Source of the DNA: Paraconiothyrium sp. Pb-2020
Lineage: Eukaryota; Ascomycota; Dothideomycetes; Pleosporales; Didymosphaeriaceae
Reading direction: 5' to 3'
NCBI GenBank assembly: GCA_022419385.1
Contig: JAJUBI010000001.1
Location: 6,262,001-6,326,000 of the forward strand
DNA: 64,000 bases
The notes under the pieces were generated by a model. It searched no databases. It was given only the letters and a program-made list of their open reading frames with translations, and was not told the DNA's origin. A program made the position numbers and the translations under genes. Positions within the stretch are counted from its first letter, which is position 1. Each line of letters begins with the position of its first letter. Of the stretch, positions 13,335 to 23,400 are shown one piece after another.

Positions 13335-14222
13335 ATGATGAGCTTACAGCGGCGCAGCAATGAGATGCGCAGTATGTGTCCCCTACTACGAATACCTGGC
13401 GAACTACGCAACAAGATCTATGAATTGGTCCTAGTAACTGTCCTTGATGAGGGAGCAACTCGTCGCATACTGGAATCACCGTACCGAATCATCTTTCAAT
13501 CCCCGTACCGAATCCACCCTGTTGATCATATTGCCGCGGAATATCACATGAATCAAGCAAGGAAGTTGAGCCTGCTTCACGTATGCCGTCAAATGCGTCG
13601 AGAGTACCGTTCGCTGTACCTTCGGTATCCACTGTCCATTTATATGGACCTAGCGCCTGCATATATCGAAACGTTTTATCCTACATCAACACCTTTCAGT
13701 GCGGAGACCGAGCCTTTAGGGTTCGAGATCTCCATAGACAGCCACGTAGAGCTACAATGCCTTGCGCGCTTGCTCAAGAACTTGTACAACCGTCCTCAAA
13801 TCGATTATAACTTCATGGAACGGGATCCCGCCAGGACACTGCAACGGCTCTTCAAGGACAGAGCGTTCGCTTGGAAGACTGCGCTCGGTACCACTGTCAC
13901 GGAGATTGTCTTCTCAGACTACTCTATGTGGACGGGCGTGTTTATAGGCTGGTCGTTAGACATTTTTCTCGATTTGAGTGTGGAGAGTCTGGTTGCGCAC
14001 AAGTCCCGCTCACGTACACGACTCGACGAGACTCTGGTCGACATGGGCCTGGTACGCACCGATCGAGTGATTGACGACACACACGAGCGACACGATACAA
14101 TACATGTACGTGACTTCGGTAGCAGCATCAACATCAGATCATCCGAAGAACTCGCCAAGTTTCTAGGGCACCAAGGGGGAGCGATGGACAGACTTCCTTG
14201 TAGACTCTTGGACTCCACTTAG
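13335..14222 (+). CDS. 2EXR/F-box-like protein of unknown function, about 295 aa
   Basis: A single-exon gene. The N-terminal motif CPLLRIPGELRNKIYELVL is the hydrophobic LxxLPxELRxxIYE signature shared by fungal 2EXR and F-box-like proteins. It is followed by LLHVCRQMRREYRSLYLRYP, the second conserved element of these proteins (histidine or hydrophobic, then VCRQxRxE). The rest has no recognisable domain. Such proteins are expanded in filamentous fungi, and some F-box members recruit substrates to SCF ubiquitin ligases, but that role is not shown here. I start at the ATG at 13335; ATGs at 13338 and 13365 are alternatives. It follows the PKS by only 256 bp on the same strand. No biosynthetic link is suggested by its sequence. 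Confidence 0.7.
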   Translation: MMSLQRRSNEMRSMCPLLRIPGELRNKIYELVLVTVLDEGATRRILESPYRIIFQSPYRIHPVDHIAAEYHMNQARKLSLLHVCRQMRREYRSLYLRYPLSIYMDLAPAYIETFYPTSTPFSAETEPLGFEISIDSHVELQCLARLLKNLYNRPQIDYNFMERDPARTLQRLFKDRAFAWKTALGTTVTEIVFSDYSMWTGVFIGWSLDIFLDLSVESLVAHKSRSRTRLDETLVDMGLVRTDRVIDDTHERHDTIHVRDFGSSINIRSSEELAKFLGHQGGAMDRLPCRLLDST

Positions 14223-14380
14223 CATGACTTCGTCTACAATACTTGGTTTCGACGACGCTTCACCTCTCTAGGACGAAAACACCTCGCAGACTCGACTTTT
14301 GTCTCTTCGGGCGCAGAGTAGTACATGCATTGACACGACGAGCATGGTATTGAGCTCCGCGGGCAACAAATCTACAGCCA

Positions 14381-14960
14381 CTAGTGAACAACCGTCCCAC
14401 TCCACTGCGAACAATCAACCTCCACCGCACTGCCCACCGCAAGCCCAACCCCACTGTTCCCAAACAGCGCCGCAGAAGCACCGCTATCAATGCAAAGGTC
14501 GAAGTTGAGGTTCGCTCCATACTGGTTTGTGCCCGAAAGCCCGTTTTGCGCGCAGAGAGGGTTCCCAGAAGCTAGACCGCCGTCGTCAGCTACCATCTAC
14601 AGGCAAAAGGGTGGATGATGTGGACTTACCGGGGCAAAGATTCGTCACCTGCACCACGATGCTCGTCCCAGCGTTGGACAGGTTGTTGCCACTGCTATCG
14701 GTCTCTGCGGTCAATTTCCAGCATGTGCCGCATGCTGGGCCCGCGCCTGCACCTGGGCCGACGCCGAATTCGTTCTGGGAGACGGCGGCAGAGTAGCCTG
14801 GTGAGGTGTAGAAGCCGCATGCCGTGGTGGCGACATTGCAGTTTCCAGAGCCCCAGGTATCCGTCGAGCCGTACTGTGTGAAAGACGCTGTGTATGTCGT
14901 TGCTGCGGTGGCTGTGGCACTGAATGCAGCCGCCGAGAGGAGGAAGACGTTGGAAAACAT
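14381..14960 (-). CDS. Secreted GH45-like/expansin-fold (double-psi beta-barrel) protein
   Basis: A small secreted protein of about 173 aa, likely acting on plant or fungal cell-wall glucan. Exons are 14960-14630 and 14571-14381; the 58-bp intron joins NLCP|ASGNPLC in frame. The start MFSNVFLLSAAAFSATATA is a signal peptide. The mature part begins TTYTASFTQYGS and carries FGVGPGAGAGPACGTCWKL, QVTNLCPASGNPLC and GTNQYGANLNFDL. These match the layout of compact fungal GH45 endoglucanases and expansin-like proteins, where the Asp in the FDL segment is a conserved active-site position. There is no cellulose-binding module and no linker. Whether it hydrolyses or only loosens the wall cannot be told from sequence, because I could not confirm the second catalytic Asp. 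Six or more cysteines suggest disulfide stabilisation. Confidence 0.78.
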
Positions 14961-15640
14961 GGTGAAAGATGGAGTGAGTGAGTGGACGAACTAGTGGGTG
15001 TTCGAGGTGCTTGATCGAGTGGATGCGGAGAGAAACGAAACGATTGAACGTTTGGTCTTATATGTGGTCGGCCCTGCTCTCCGTGGAGCCGGTTCATCCT
15101 TGCGAAACGACGATCGCGTCCTAGCTTTTTGTGCCAGGCCACCTTTTGCTCGTTCCAAAACCTCCTCATTGTCACCAGTCCTTCCTCAACAGCCCCGGCT
15201 CCGCCTCGGTTACACACAGCTAAGCCTTTGACAAGCTTTTTGGCTCCGGGAGATTACCGATGCCATCATGAACCGGGTTTTGGGGATGAAATTGTGGGGT
15301 TGCGTCAAGCCATCTGGGGCCGCGGAACCTCAAGAGCGTGGACAGCAATTTCGGAATAGGCGGCTGTTTTGCAAGGTTGTTTAATTTCAAACGGCCATCC
15401 GAGTCTGGGCTTAAAGGATTTTGGGTTGGCGGTTGATCGGCAGGGACGGGACCGGAGAGGACGTGGACGGGCGCCGACGTTTCAGGTAGAGAACTAGTGA
15501 CGAGTCGAACTCAAGCACAAGAACTCCATGTAGTGGGACTACACGATGCACGTCAATAGTCAACCCTAATACACAGGCTCCTTGCTGTCAAGCCTGCGCT
15601 CGCAAACCCTTAGATCTGGGCGTGCTGACGAGCAGCACCC
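14961..15640. other. Intergenic, nothing recognised
   Basis: Upstream region of the leftward secreted GH45-like gene and 3' flank of the leftward HET gene. No convincing coding frame, RNA or repeat seen. Confidence 0.5.
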
Positions 15641-18600
15641 TCACCGAAAGTAAAATGCCTGCCGCAACGGCTTCTCGAACCGTCCCAGCTTCTCGAACTC
15701 CTCATACGCAAACCCTCTGATGATAGCATACCCCACAATATCATGATACCCTTTATCCTCTAACTCCCGTACCACCATCGGAAACTCCGTGTTCTTCAGC
15801 ACCACCACCTTATCTCCCACCCTGATATCTGAAATCCCCTGACAGCCCATGCCTACAAGTCCAAATGCCGTAGAGAAGAACGTGCGGCAAGAGAGCGAAG
15901 TCGCGTGCTCGTAGGACTCGCGGTGGAACGCGTTACGCGTTTTCGTTGTGATGGAACATGCTGTTTGCCAGGATGTCCGGCTTTGTGTCTTGTAGCTTTG
16001 CGGTTGCGGTCTCGGTCGTAATTCTGAGAGTTTCTGACGTCGCTTGTCCCTCTTCTACTGCCGTCTGGTACTGTGCGATCATCGCCGAGACGTCCTCGTC
16101 ATCTGGGAACTGGGCGGCGAGAGAGTCAAAGTACTGGCGCGATTCGTCCTGGATGATTTCTCTCAACTTCTCTTGTCTGGCATTGTCTTCCGCGATGGTT
16201 TTCAGTAACGCCTCGCGGTCCACGAATTGCTGATCGCGATATTGGTGGTAGGAGTCATGTGTTGTGCTGGGTCTTGTTTTGGCGGATTCTGGGAAGGCTC
16301 GGATGGCGTTGGCGTAGCTTAGGATCAGTCGCACTCGCATTCGAACCTCTTCCTCATGTTCGCATGCTGTAATATGGTGCTGTAGTAACTCATAGCAGGG
16401 TTGTATTTGCGCAGCTACACCAGACTCATTGCTCGAGATCCAATCTGTATCACTCCCCTTCTTTGCAAGACCTTTGGTATTACGCAACTTGGCAGAGACG
16501 ACAGAAATTTGCGACTCAGAGTACTGGCGAGGCAAACTTGGCTTCCTCAAGTGTTCGACCTGATCCACGAGATTAGGGTAATCGAACAGTGCGGCGCCAA
16601 ATAGGTCTGTCGCAGAGTGATTGCTTTCCTGCAGAAACATGTGCAGAGTCGAGAGCCGAAGGCATATCTGCATAAACGCTGACCCAATCCTCAGGTGCTC
16701 ATGGATCTGAAAACTAATCGGAATCCGGGCTTGAAGATTAGGCACGGTGATTTCTCTAGGAAGTCCTCGTAATTGCTCTATCAAGCTTTCGCACGTCGAA
16801 GTGTGAGATCTAAAGGCATCTTTAATTTCGTTGAAAAATGGATCGAAAGTTGATTTGAGTATATCGTCCTTCTCGAAGACGTTGAAAGGCGGCAGCTCAA
16901 AGACTATGCTTTCCATGTCTCGTTTGACGATGGGAGATATCCATTTTCGTACTAGAGCTCTAGTGTGAAGCATCGACAGTGCCTTGAATACTGGAGGGGC
17001 CTTTCTGAGCAAAGTTGCACTTGGGATGGCGGCAAGTATGTTCTCGAGGAACCACAGCTCCCGGACAGTGCTTCGCCAGTCAGGCTGGTTGATTGCGTAT
17101 ACGCGGTTTACCGAGTCCAGTAGGTATCCTTCCATGGCCAGAACGCCATCCCGAATGCCAAGTGGGCAAGGTGAGCTTTTCCTCAACTTGCCGTAATCAA
17201 ACAAGTTGTACTCCAGGAACGCGGCCTCTGGTATGGGCTTGGTGAAATCCGGGACCCAGGAAGGCATGTTAGGAGAGAGTCTGTAAGGATACCACCAAAA
17301 GACCTGCTGCCATCCATCAATAGCAAGAATCCAAGTTGCAAGCTTATGAAAAGCGGTTCCGACGGGCTCTGAATAGTTTGGTGTGAAAACAGCTTGCGCA
17401 ACTGGGTCCAAGAAGGGACGCATTCCATATATTCTATCTCGAGGGTTGGTGCATCTTAGATTTACCTTCTTGAGAACGCCCCTCGGTAGCCACAGGTGAG
17501 GATACTCGGGTCGGTTGTGAGCCGATCGGAGCGTCAAGACGCCGTAGACATGAAGTATTTGCCTCATGATGGGCTGCCATGATATCTGAACGTCAAGATC
17601 AAGTTTGAATTCTCCGGCAAATGGTACAAGGTGTGTCGCGATCTTTCCTTGCAGCATTCTCCAGTCCCTTAGCAGAGCAGACACGTGAATCGAGCTGTGT
17701 CCCAAGTGTAAAGTCGGGTTGGTCTGTGCAAGGCCGTACTCTTGCTGAACCCAGATCCTGTTCCACCATGGCAGATGACAGAAATGGATGAAAGCCTCGA
17801 GTAATTGTCGTATGTCGCTCTTCCCCCTGCCCAAATTCTCAAAAGCTTTCTCTGCCGAATCTTCTTCATGCAAATCCCGGTTGAGGAAAGAGAAGAGCGT
17901 CACGCTGACGTTTGCTGGCTCCCCAAGATAGACAGCGACATGGTTCGCGGACCTGTATATCTCTTCCATCATGCAGATCTGAGTCTCTTTATCCCTGTTA
18001 TCGTTTTGATTGATACACACTGCATCCACCCATAGGACACGAGGGCGCTGTCTTGGTCGCAGAGCTTGAAGTGCGTGGTGAAGATTTGGAGTTATCTCCA
18101 TTTTTATGCCGTCGATATCAAGAAAATAGCTGGCGTCCGCTTCCATTGCTCCCCAGACGTATGACAAAGCTTCATAGGTTGGGTGTGATGATAGATCCAC
18201 GCAAAACATTGTGGCTCTCAATGTGGGGCTGTCTCCAGGCAAGAGTGCCAATACTCGTATGGTGTCCCCGGGTGTCCCAATTCGATGCTTTTGGTAAAGC
18301 TTGTGGATGACCGGCTCCGGTTCGTGCCGCGGCATGTCAACTTTAACATCTGGAGCGGTTGGTTTTCCGGCTATCTGTAATACTGCGTGCGCATGCTCTA
18401 TAAGCGCGGGTTGAAGTTCTTCCTCGGATGCGGTCTCATCAAGCCTCCACTGCGGCAATTCTACATTCGAGAAACCTAAGGAAACAAAAGTCAGAACAAG
18501 TCTTGAGCTAGTTATTGGACGGATAATGTCAACCAACTGACCTTTTGATGCAAAGAAAAGGTCCAATAAAATCGGCGTGTTGTGGGTTATCCACTGTCTA

Positions 18601-19946
18601 TACCAATCTAGCTTTTGCATAGGTGACGTCTTGGCTTTCACTTCATCAACGTGCGCGGGCAAAGAGTCGCTTTCCATGAAGTAGATAGGATTGCGAAACT
18701 CTTGCAGTTCTTCGGGCTTCCCGAGGCGTTCCCAGTATTCTAGAAACGTAACGGCTGTTGCTTGCGTAGTTTTCTGGTCTAGGAGTCCACGGAGCCATAG
18801 ACGAACTTGTTCCTCATCGTCGATCCCTCCAGTAGAGACTTGTTCTGAGCCTTCTTCCCCTAGAATATAGAATGTGTGGCCTGCACAGGTAGTCGTCATT
18901 GGTTTCTCTTGCTTAGTACGTGCCATCCACTTCAAGTAACAGTCGTCGCAGATGAACACGAACAGACACGACTTGCAAGTAAGCCATCGTGTGTGAGGTT
19001 TGATACGCTCCTTGCAGACGTCGCAAGAACCGGAGGTTGTCGTTTGTTTAAACGCAAAGGTTGCATTCGCCGTGTCGTTGCTCCGCAGACACATCAGTCC
19101 CAACGCCCAGATCGGACTCCGTTCAACGTTTAAGATCCGTGCGCATAGCTGAGCGAGCTTAACAACGCACTGGTGCCGTGGGCGGTCATTCCGAAGCGGC
19201 TGCTGATAGAATTGTTGAAGATAGCTGAACGACAGCACCTTGCCCAAGGCTACAGTAATAGTATGAGTATCTCCGCACGCTCTACTAGAGTTTTCAAACG
19301 CAAGCTCCAGCACGTCAACCGCCCCGTCGTGATAGTTTCGATTTCGAAATTCAAGCCCCAGTTGATACAACATACGCCTTACAGCATCCATTTCAGCCTC
19401 ATGCAGTACACGCATTTCGCTCTTCGTTTCAGCCCCGACCTTCCGGGAACTTTCTACGACTCTCTCGAGCAGACTAAGCGCTTCTGTTAATTTCCCACTC
19501 TGGATATACGCATCTGTCAAGCTGAAGGAGGTTGCAATCGTAGAGCTATGGGTGCGGCCTGCTATCCTCTGGTCGAGCTTTAGCATCCGCTGAAGCACGC
19601 CCTCTACGTTTGCGCTTTCCCCGGTCTTTTTGTAGAAGTCGCATAATTGTACGAGGGCCGACGATACTTCCGGACTGTATGGGCCACATTTTTCTTCGGC
19701 CTTTTCTAGCTTTTGCAAGCACGTTGCTTCGTCCGTAACCACTTCGTCTGCGACCACTTCAGGATTCTCTGCCTCGTCTGTGACCACCTTTGTGGGGTTA
19801 GAGACTGCCGATGGGGTAGTGATTCCGGTTGCTCGCGTTAAGAGCGCGACTCTGAGAATTATCGCGCTGAACACGCCCAAAAAAGTGACGGGAAAGATTA
19901 TTTGTGATACATTTGCAAACCCGCTTCGGAGGCATTTTGGGATCAT
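15641..19946 (-). CDS. TM-TPR-ZZ-HET protein with a frame break near its C-terminus
   Basis: A very large heterokaryon-incompatibility-type protein. From the ATG at 19946 the frame runs to a stop at 15933 (about 1337 aa). In order: an N-terminal membrane segment (FPVTFLGVFSAIILRVALL, about residues 19-37), TPR-like helices (about 50-230), a ZZ-type zinc finger (about 305-365, from CDVCKERIKPHTRW through CDDCYLKW), and a HET domain (about 589-730, with YEALSYVWG, LHHALQALR, LWVDAVCINQ and YRSANHVAVYLGEP). The usual HET C-terminal tail (CRTFFSTAFGLVGMG, then VGDKVVVL) lies just beyond the stop in another frame, ending at 15641. So a frame shift separates about 95 tail residues. A 66-bp stretch at 18476-18541 has GTCAGT...CTGAC...TTAG and is probably an in-frame intron. 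HET proteins trigger programmed cell death or non-self recognition. Pseudogene or assembly indel are both possible. Confidence 0.8.
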
Positions 19947-20869
19947 GGCTGCGGGAGGCAAGGCACCTCTAGCGAGACAAGGTCTGGCCTATCTGTTGCG
20001 AAAAGCATAGTGAAGGAGGTCGGAGAGGTCGGGAAGCGGAGACGAGGATGCGGTGCGCCATCGTGTTGTGGCTGCAGGGCTGAGTCGAGATACGAAGGAG
20101 CTCGTATTTATCGAATAACCCTTGGCACGAGCATCAACGTCACTGCTACTCAATGAATTATATTTCCTATAGGACTTGCAGATACGCTCCGTAATATAGA
20201 GTCGTTTCTTTTTTGGAATAGCTTTTGAAACATTCAAATATTCTGTTGTGCTTTCAATTTGAATTTGTTAAGTTGGGCGCTGACATAGGGTGAAGAACCA
20301 ATGAAGAGAGCTCCTCCGTAATGCAGGTATCGTATTCGGCCTCGTGGGGGCTGTGTACCTCGTACTACATACTTTTAGTCTAATATGGCACCACACTTGT
20401 AAATGCTGAGTTCCTGCCATCGATATTCCAAACACGCAGACTTGAATGTTGATGTGGAGGTACGATGATTCTGTAATGAACCATCGCAAATGGCCCATCT
20501 AATTGGCATAGTCATCGAAAGGCACGACACAAAACCCCCAAAAGAGGAGTCAAAGACCCCCGGTCATAGAGTTACTGTAGTAATATACGCTGCGCAATGT
20601 CCTCTGCAGCACACAGTTGCGACTGAAGTAAAGGAAGCACGCCTAGAGTACATAAGGCCCTCTTGTGCTAGGCCAGCTCGAGAAGTTGAGAACCATCAAT
20701 CAGCCACACTATACTATGATTCGACATACAACACCACTCTACAAAATCAAATCAAACATGCATCAAGCAACAACACTCACAGCCTGCAAAATCAACAGAA
20801 CTAGCTTCAGAAATGGTTTCTTACTACCCAATGCATCTATCAACGTCTACGCCCTTTCTAACCCCCGCT
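19947..20869. other. Intergenic, nothing recognised
   Basis: Upstream region of the leftward HET gene and 3' flank of the leftward catalase. It contains A/T-rich patches (for example near 20230-20270) and short open frames only. Confidence 0.5.
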
Positions 20870-23400
20870 CTACGAGTCCAACGGATACCTGTCCAAAAAC
20901 TTAAACGTCTTCAATCCCTCCTTCAACTGCTCCGCAACATCACTTCCAGCATACACACCCGGTGTCCCCGCCTCGATACCCGCAGCCTTGAACGCCGCAC
21001 TCGCGGAGCCCAGAGCAGCAACGGGCTTCCCCCACCTATATCCATCCTGCAGAATCTGCAGCGGGCGTCCAGCAGGGTACAGTGTCGCGAACGGCGAAGA
21101 CGTCGCGTTGCGTCCTGACGAGGAGGTGGAATTGGAGTTAGCGAGGTTGTTATCAGTGGTGAAGAGCGCGTCGGTGGAATCAGCGATGACGAGGGCGTCG
21201 AATTGCGAGGCGTCGGTCGCGGAGTAGGTTTGGTCGACGCCGTCGCCGAGCTTCTCAGCGACGACTACGAGGCTGACGTTTGCGGCTTTCAATGCGGATT
21301 TCAAGGCGCTGGCGCTGGAGTTGCCAGATACGGCTGCGGAGGTTAGGTAGCCGACCTTGAGGCCGTCGAGCTTCAGGAGGCCGCCTTTTGCGACGGACAC
21401 GCCGGTCGTCGTGTTGGAGTGGTAGTACGTGTCGTCGGCTTCGGGCGCGGACATGCCGAGGGCGGAAGCGACGCGGACGGCGACGTCGTGGCTGACGCGG
21501 TTGAGCTGGATGAGGACGTTCGACTTGACGACTTCGCTCTTGAGTTGGGAGGTCTCGAAGCGGACTGCGTTGATGACGAGTTGTTGCTCGACGGGGAGTA
21601 GGGAGTTGAAGAAGAGACGGGGTTGAGACCAGACGTCGGCAAAGGTGGAAGACACGGCGCGGAGGAGTTTTCCCTGTGTTGATCGGGCTGGTGCGGTGAA
21701 GAAGCCTCTGCCGGCGGTTTGGTTGGCCTGTTTTGGCCCGCCTCCGTTGACGGTGTTGGGAGAGTACGCGGCGGTGTTGAGCGGGATGAACATTTGAGCT
21801 GCAAAGACTTTAGCATAGCGAGCAGATAATCGAAAGTACGAAGCTTACCAGCGCCATCACGGTTGTTGTTGTGAATCGGAACGCGCGGCCTGTTGATCGG
21901 GATCTGCTCGAAGTTGGGACCGTTGTGACGGTTTAGCTGGGTGTCGAGATAGGAGAAGATGCGGCCTTGCAGCAGGGGGTCGTCTGTGAAGTCGATGCCA
22001 CGCACAATATGACCGGGTTGGAACATCTAGCAAAATCAGACTTCATTCAGGTATAACAGGGCTAAGACTCACAATTTGCTCGGTCTCCGCAAAGTAGTTG
22101 GACGGGTTGCGGTTCAGCGTCAACTTGCCCAAGGGCGTAAAAGGGACAAGCTCTTCGGGCACGATCTTGGTTGGGTCAAGAAGATCAAAGCCGAACCTCA
22201 GCTGATCTTCCTCATCCATGATCTGGGCCTGGAACTCCCATTCAGGGTACGATCCGCTGTCAATGCTGTCCCACAGATCCTGGCGATGGAAGTCCGCATT
22301 CTTACCCGCCGTAACCTGCGCCTCTTCCCAAAGTAGCGATGCCTTGCCCTGGAGAGTCTGGAAGCGGAACTTGACAAGCTTCGACTTGCCATCGCCGGTA
22401 ACGAAACGGAATGTGTGGACGCCCCAGCCGTCCATGTGGCGAAAGGAGCGCACAGTTCCGTGACCGCTCATCGCCCAGAAGAGCGTATGGAGGGCACTGG
22501 GTTGCTGGCTGAAGAAATCCCATGCCGTGTCGTGGGCTGTTGCAGCCTGGGGAATTTCGCGGTCTGGGTTTGGCTTTACAGCATGGATGAGGTCCGGGAA
22601 CTTGATAGCGTCTTGAATGAAGAACACCGGGATGTTGTTGCCTACGATGTCTGTGATGCGTTAGCAGTCTACTTGATAGAATCGGAAATGCCCGAAATAT
22701 GAAATAACTCAAAGAAGCCCCCGCGACCGATCAAAGAATACGCTAATCTTCAGACATCGAGAGGGTCATACTGCAGAATTTGTTGGGAAAGGTAGCGGAC
22801 TAACCGTAGTTGCCTTCATCCGTGTAGAACCTGACAGCAAAACCATGAACATCGCGAACCGTATCAGCCGAGCCGCGGCTACCCGCAACAGTCGAGAATC
22901 GGATGAAGACGTCGGTTTGCTTTCCGACCGAGTTTAAATAGGAAGCATCCGTGATGTTTGACCAATCACCATAGGATTCGAAAACACCATGTGCTCCCGC
23001 ACCTCTTGCATGAACCGCCCTTTCGGGAACCCGCTCATGGTCGAAGTGTTGAATCTGAACCTGTTAGTGATTCCGAACTGTGAGAGCTATAACTAAGTCT
23101 GACCTTTTGGCGGAACATGAAATCTTCCATGAGTGTAGGTCCTCTCTCCCCTGCCTTGAGGCTATTCTGGTCTTCGAATGGTCCTCCGACATCGCTGGTC
23201 ATGTAGTCACCTTCCCTGTCGTTGAGTTCAAACTGTGCCATGAATTCATCTGTGCGAGCGGCAGTTGGTGTCGAATCATCTCTTCGAACAGGAGGATGAT
23301 GTGCTGGAAGGTCACGAGCATCGGTTTCCATGTAAGGGCACATTGCCTGACTGAGCCCGCTGTAGGCGGCGAAAGCCGCGAGGAATCGAGAAGCCACCAT
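20870..23400 (-). CDS. Secreted large-subunit monofunctional catalase, 5 exons
   Basis: A heme catalase that converts hydrogen peroxide to water and oxygen, probably outside the cell. Exons: 23400-23104, 23060-22805, 22650-22073, 22026-21849, 21798-20870, giving about 745 aa. The N-terminus MVASRFLAAFAAYSGLSQA is a signal peptide. Core signatures are VHARGAGAHGVF (distal His), FIRFSTVAGSRGSADTVRD, VGNNIPVFFIQDAIKFPDL (distal Asn region) and GRIFSYLDTQLNRHGP-like text containing the proximal Tyr (GRIFSYLDTQ). The C-terminal part (LDGLKVGYLTSAAVSGNSS, then DALVIADSTDALF) is the flavodoxin/DJ-1-like domain found only in large-subunit catalases. The splice site at 22650 restores the conserved DIVGNN; a site 9 bp further in would remove it. 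Likely serves peroxide defence; in pathogens and saprobes such enzymes are typically induced in conidia or under stress. Confidence 0.95.

Noticed and set aside
15860..15945. Intron joining the HET gene body to its C-terminal tail (GTAACG to TTGTAG, 84 bp)
   Set aside because: The splice leaves the tail in the wrong frame and would remove the conserved SLSCRTFFSTAF segment.
21373..22026. 217-codon minus-strand open frame overlapping the catalase gene, rich in Ser/Pro/Thr
   Set aside because: It is a shadow frame of the real catalase exons and contains no conserved motif beyond the part shared with catalase exon 4.
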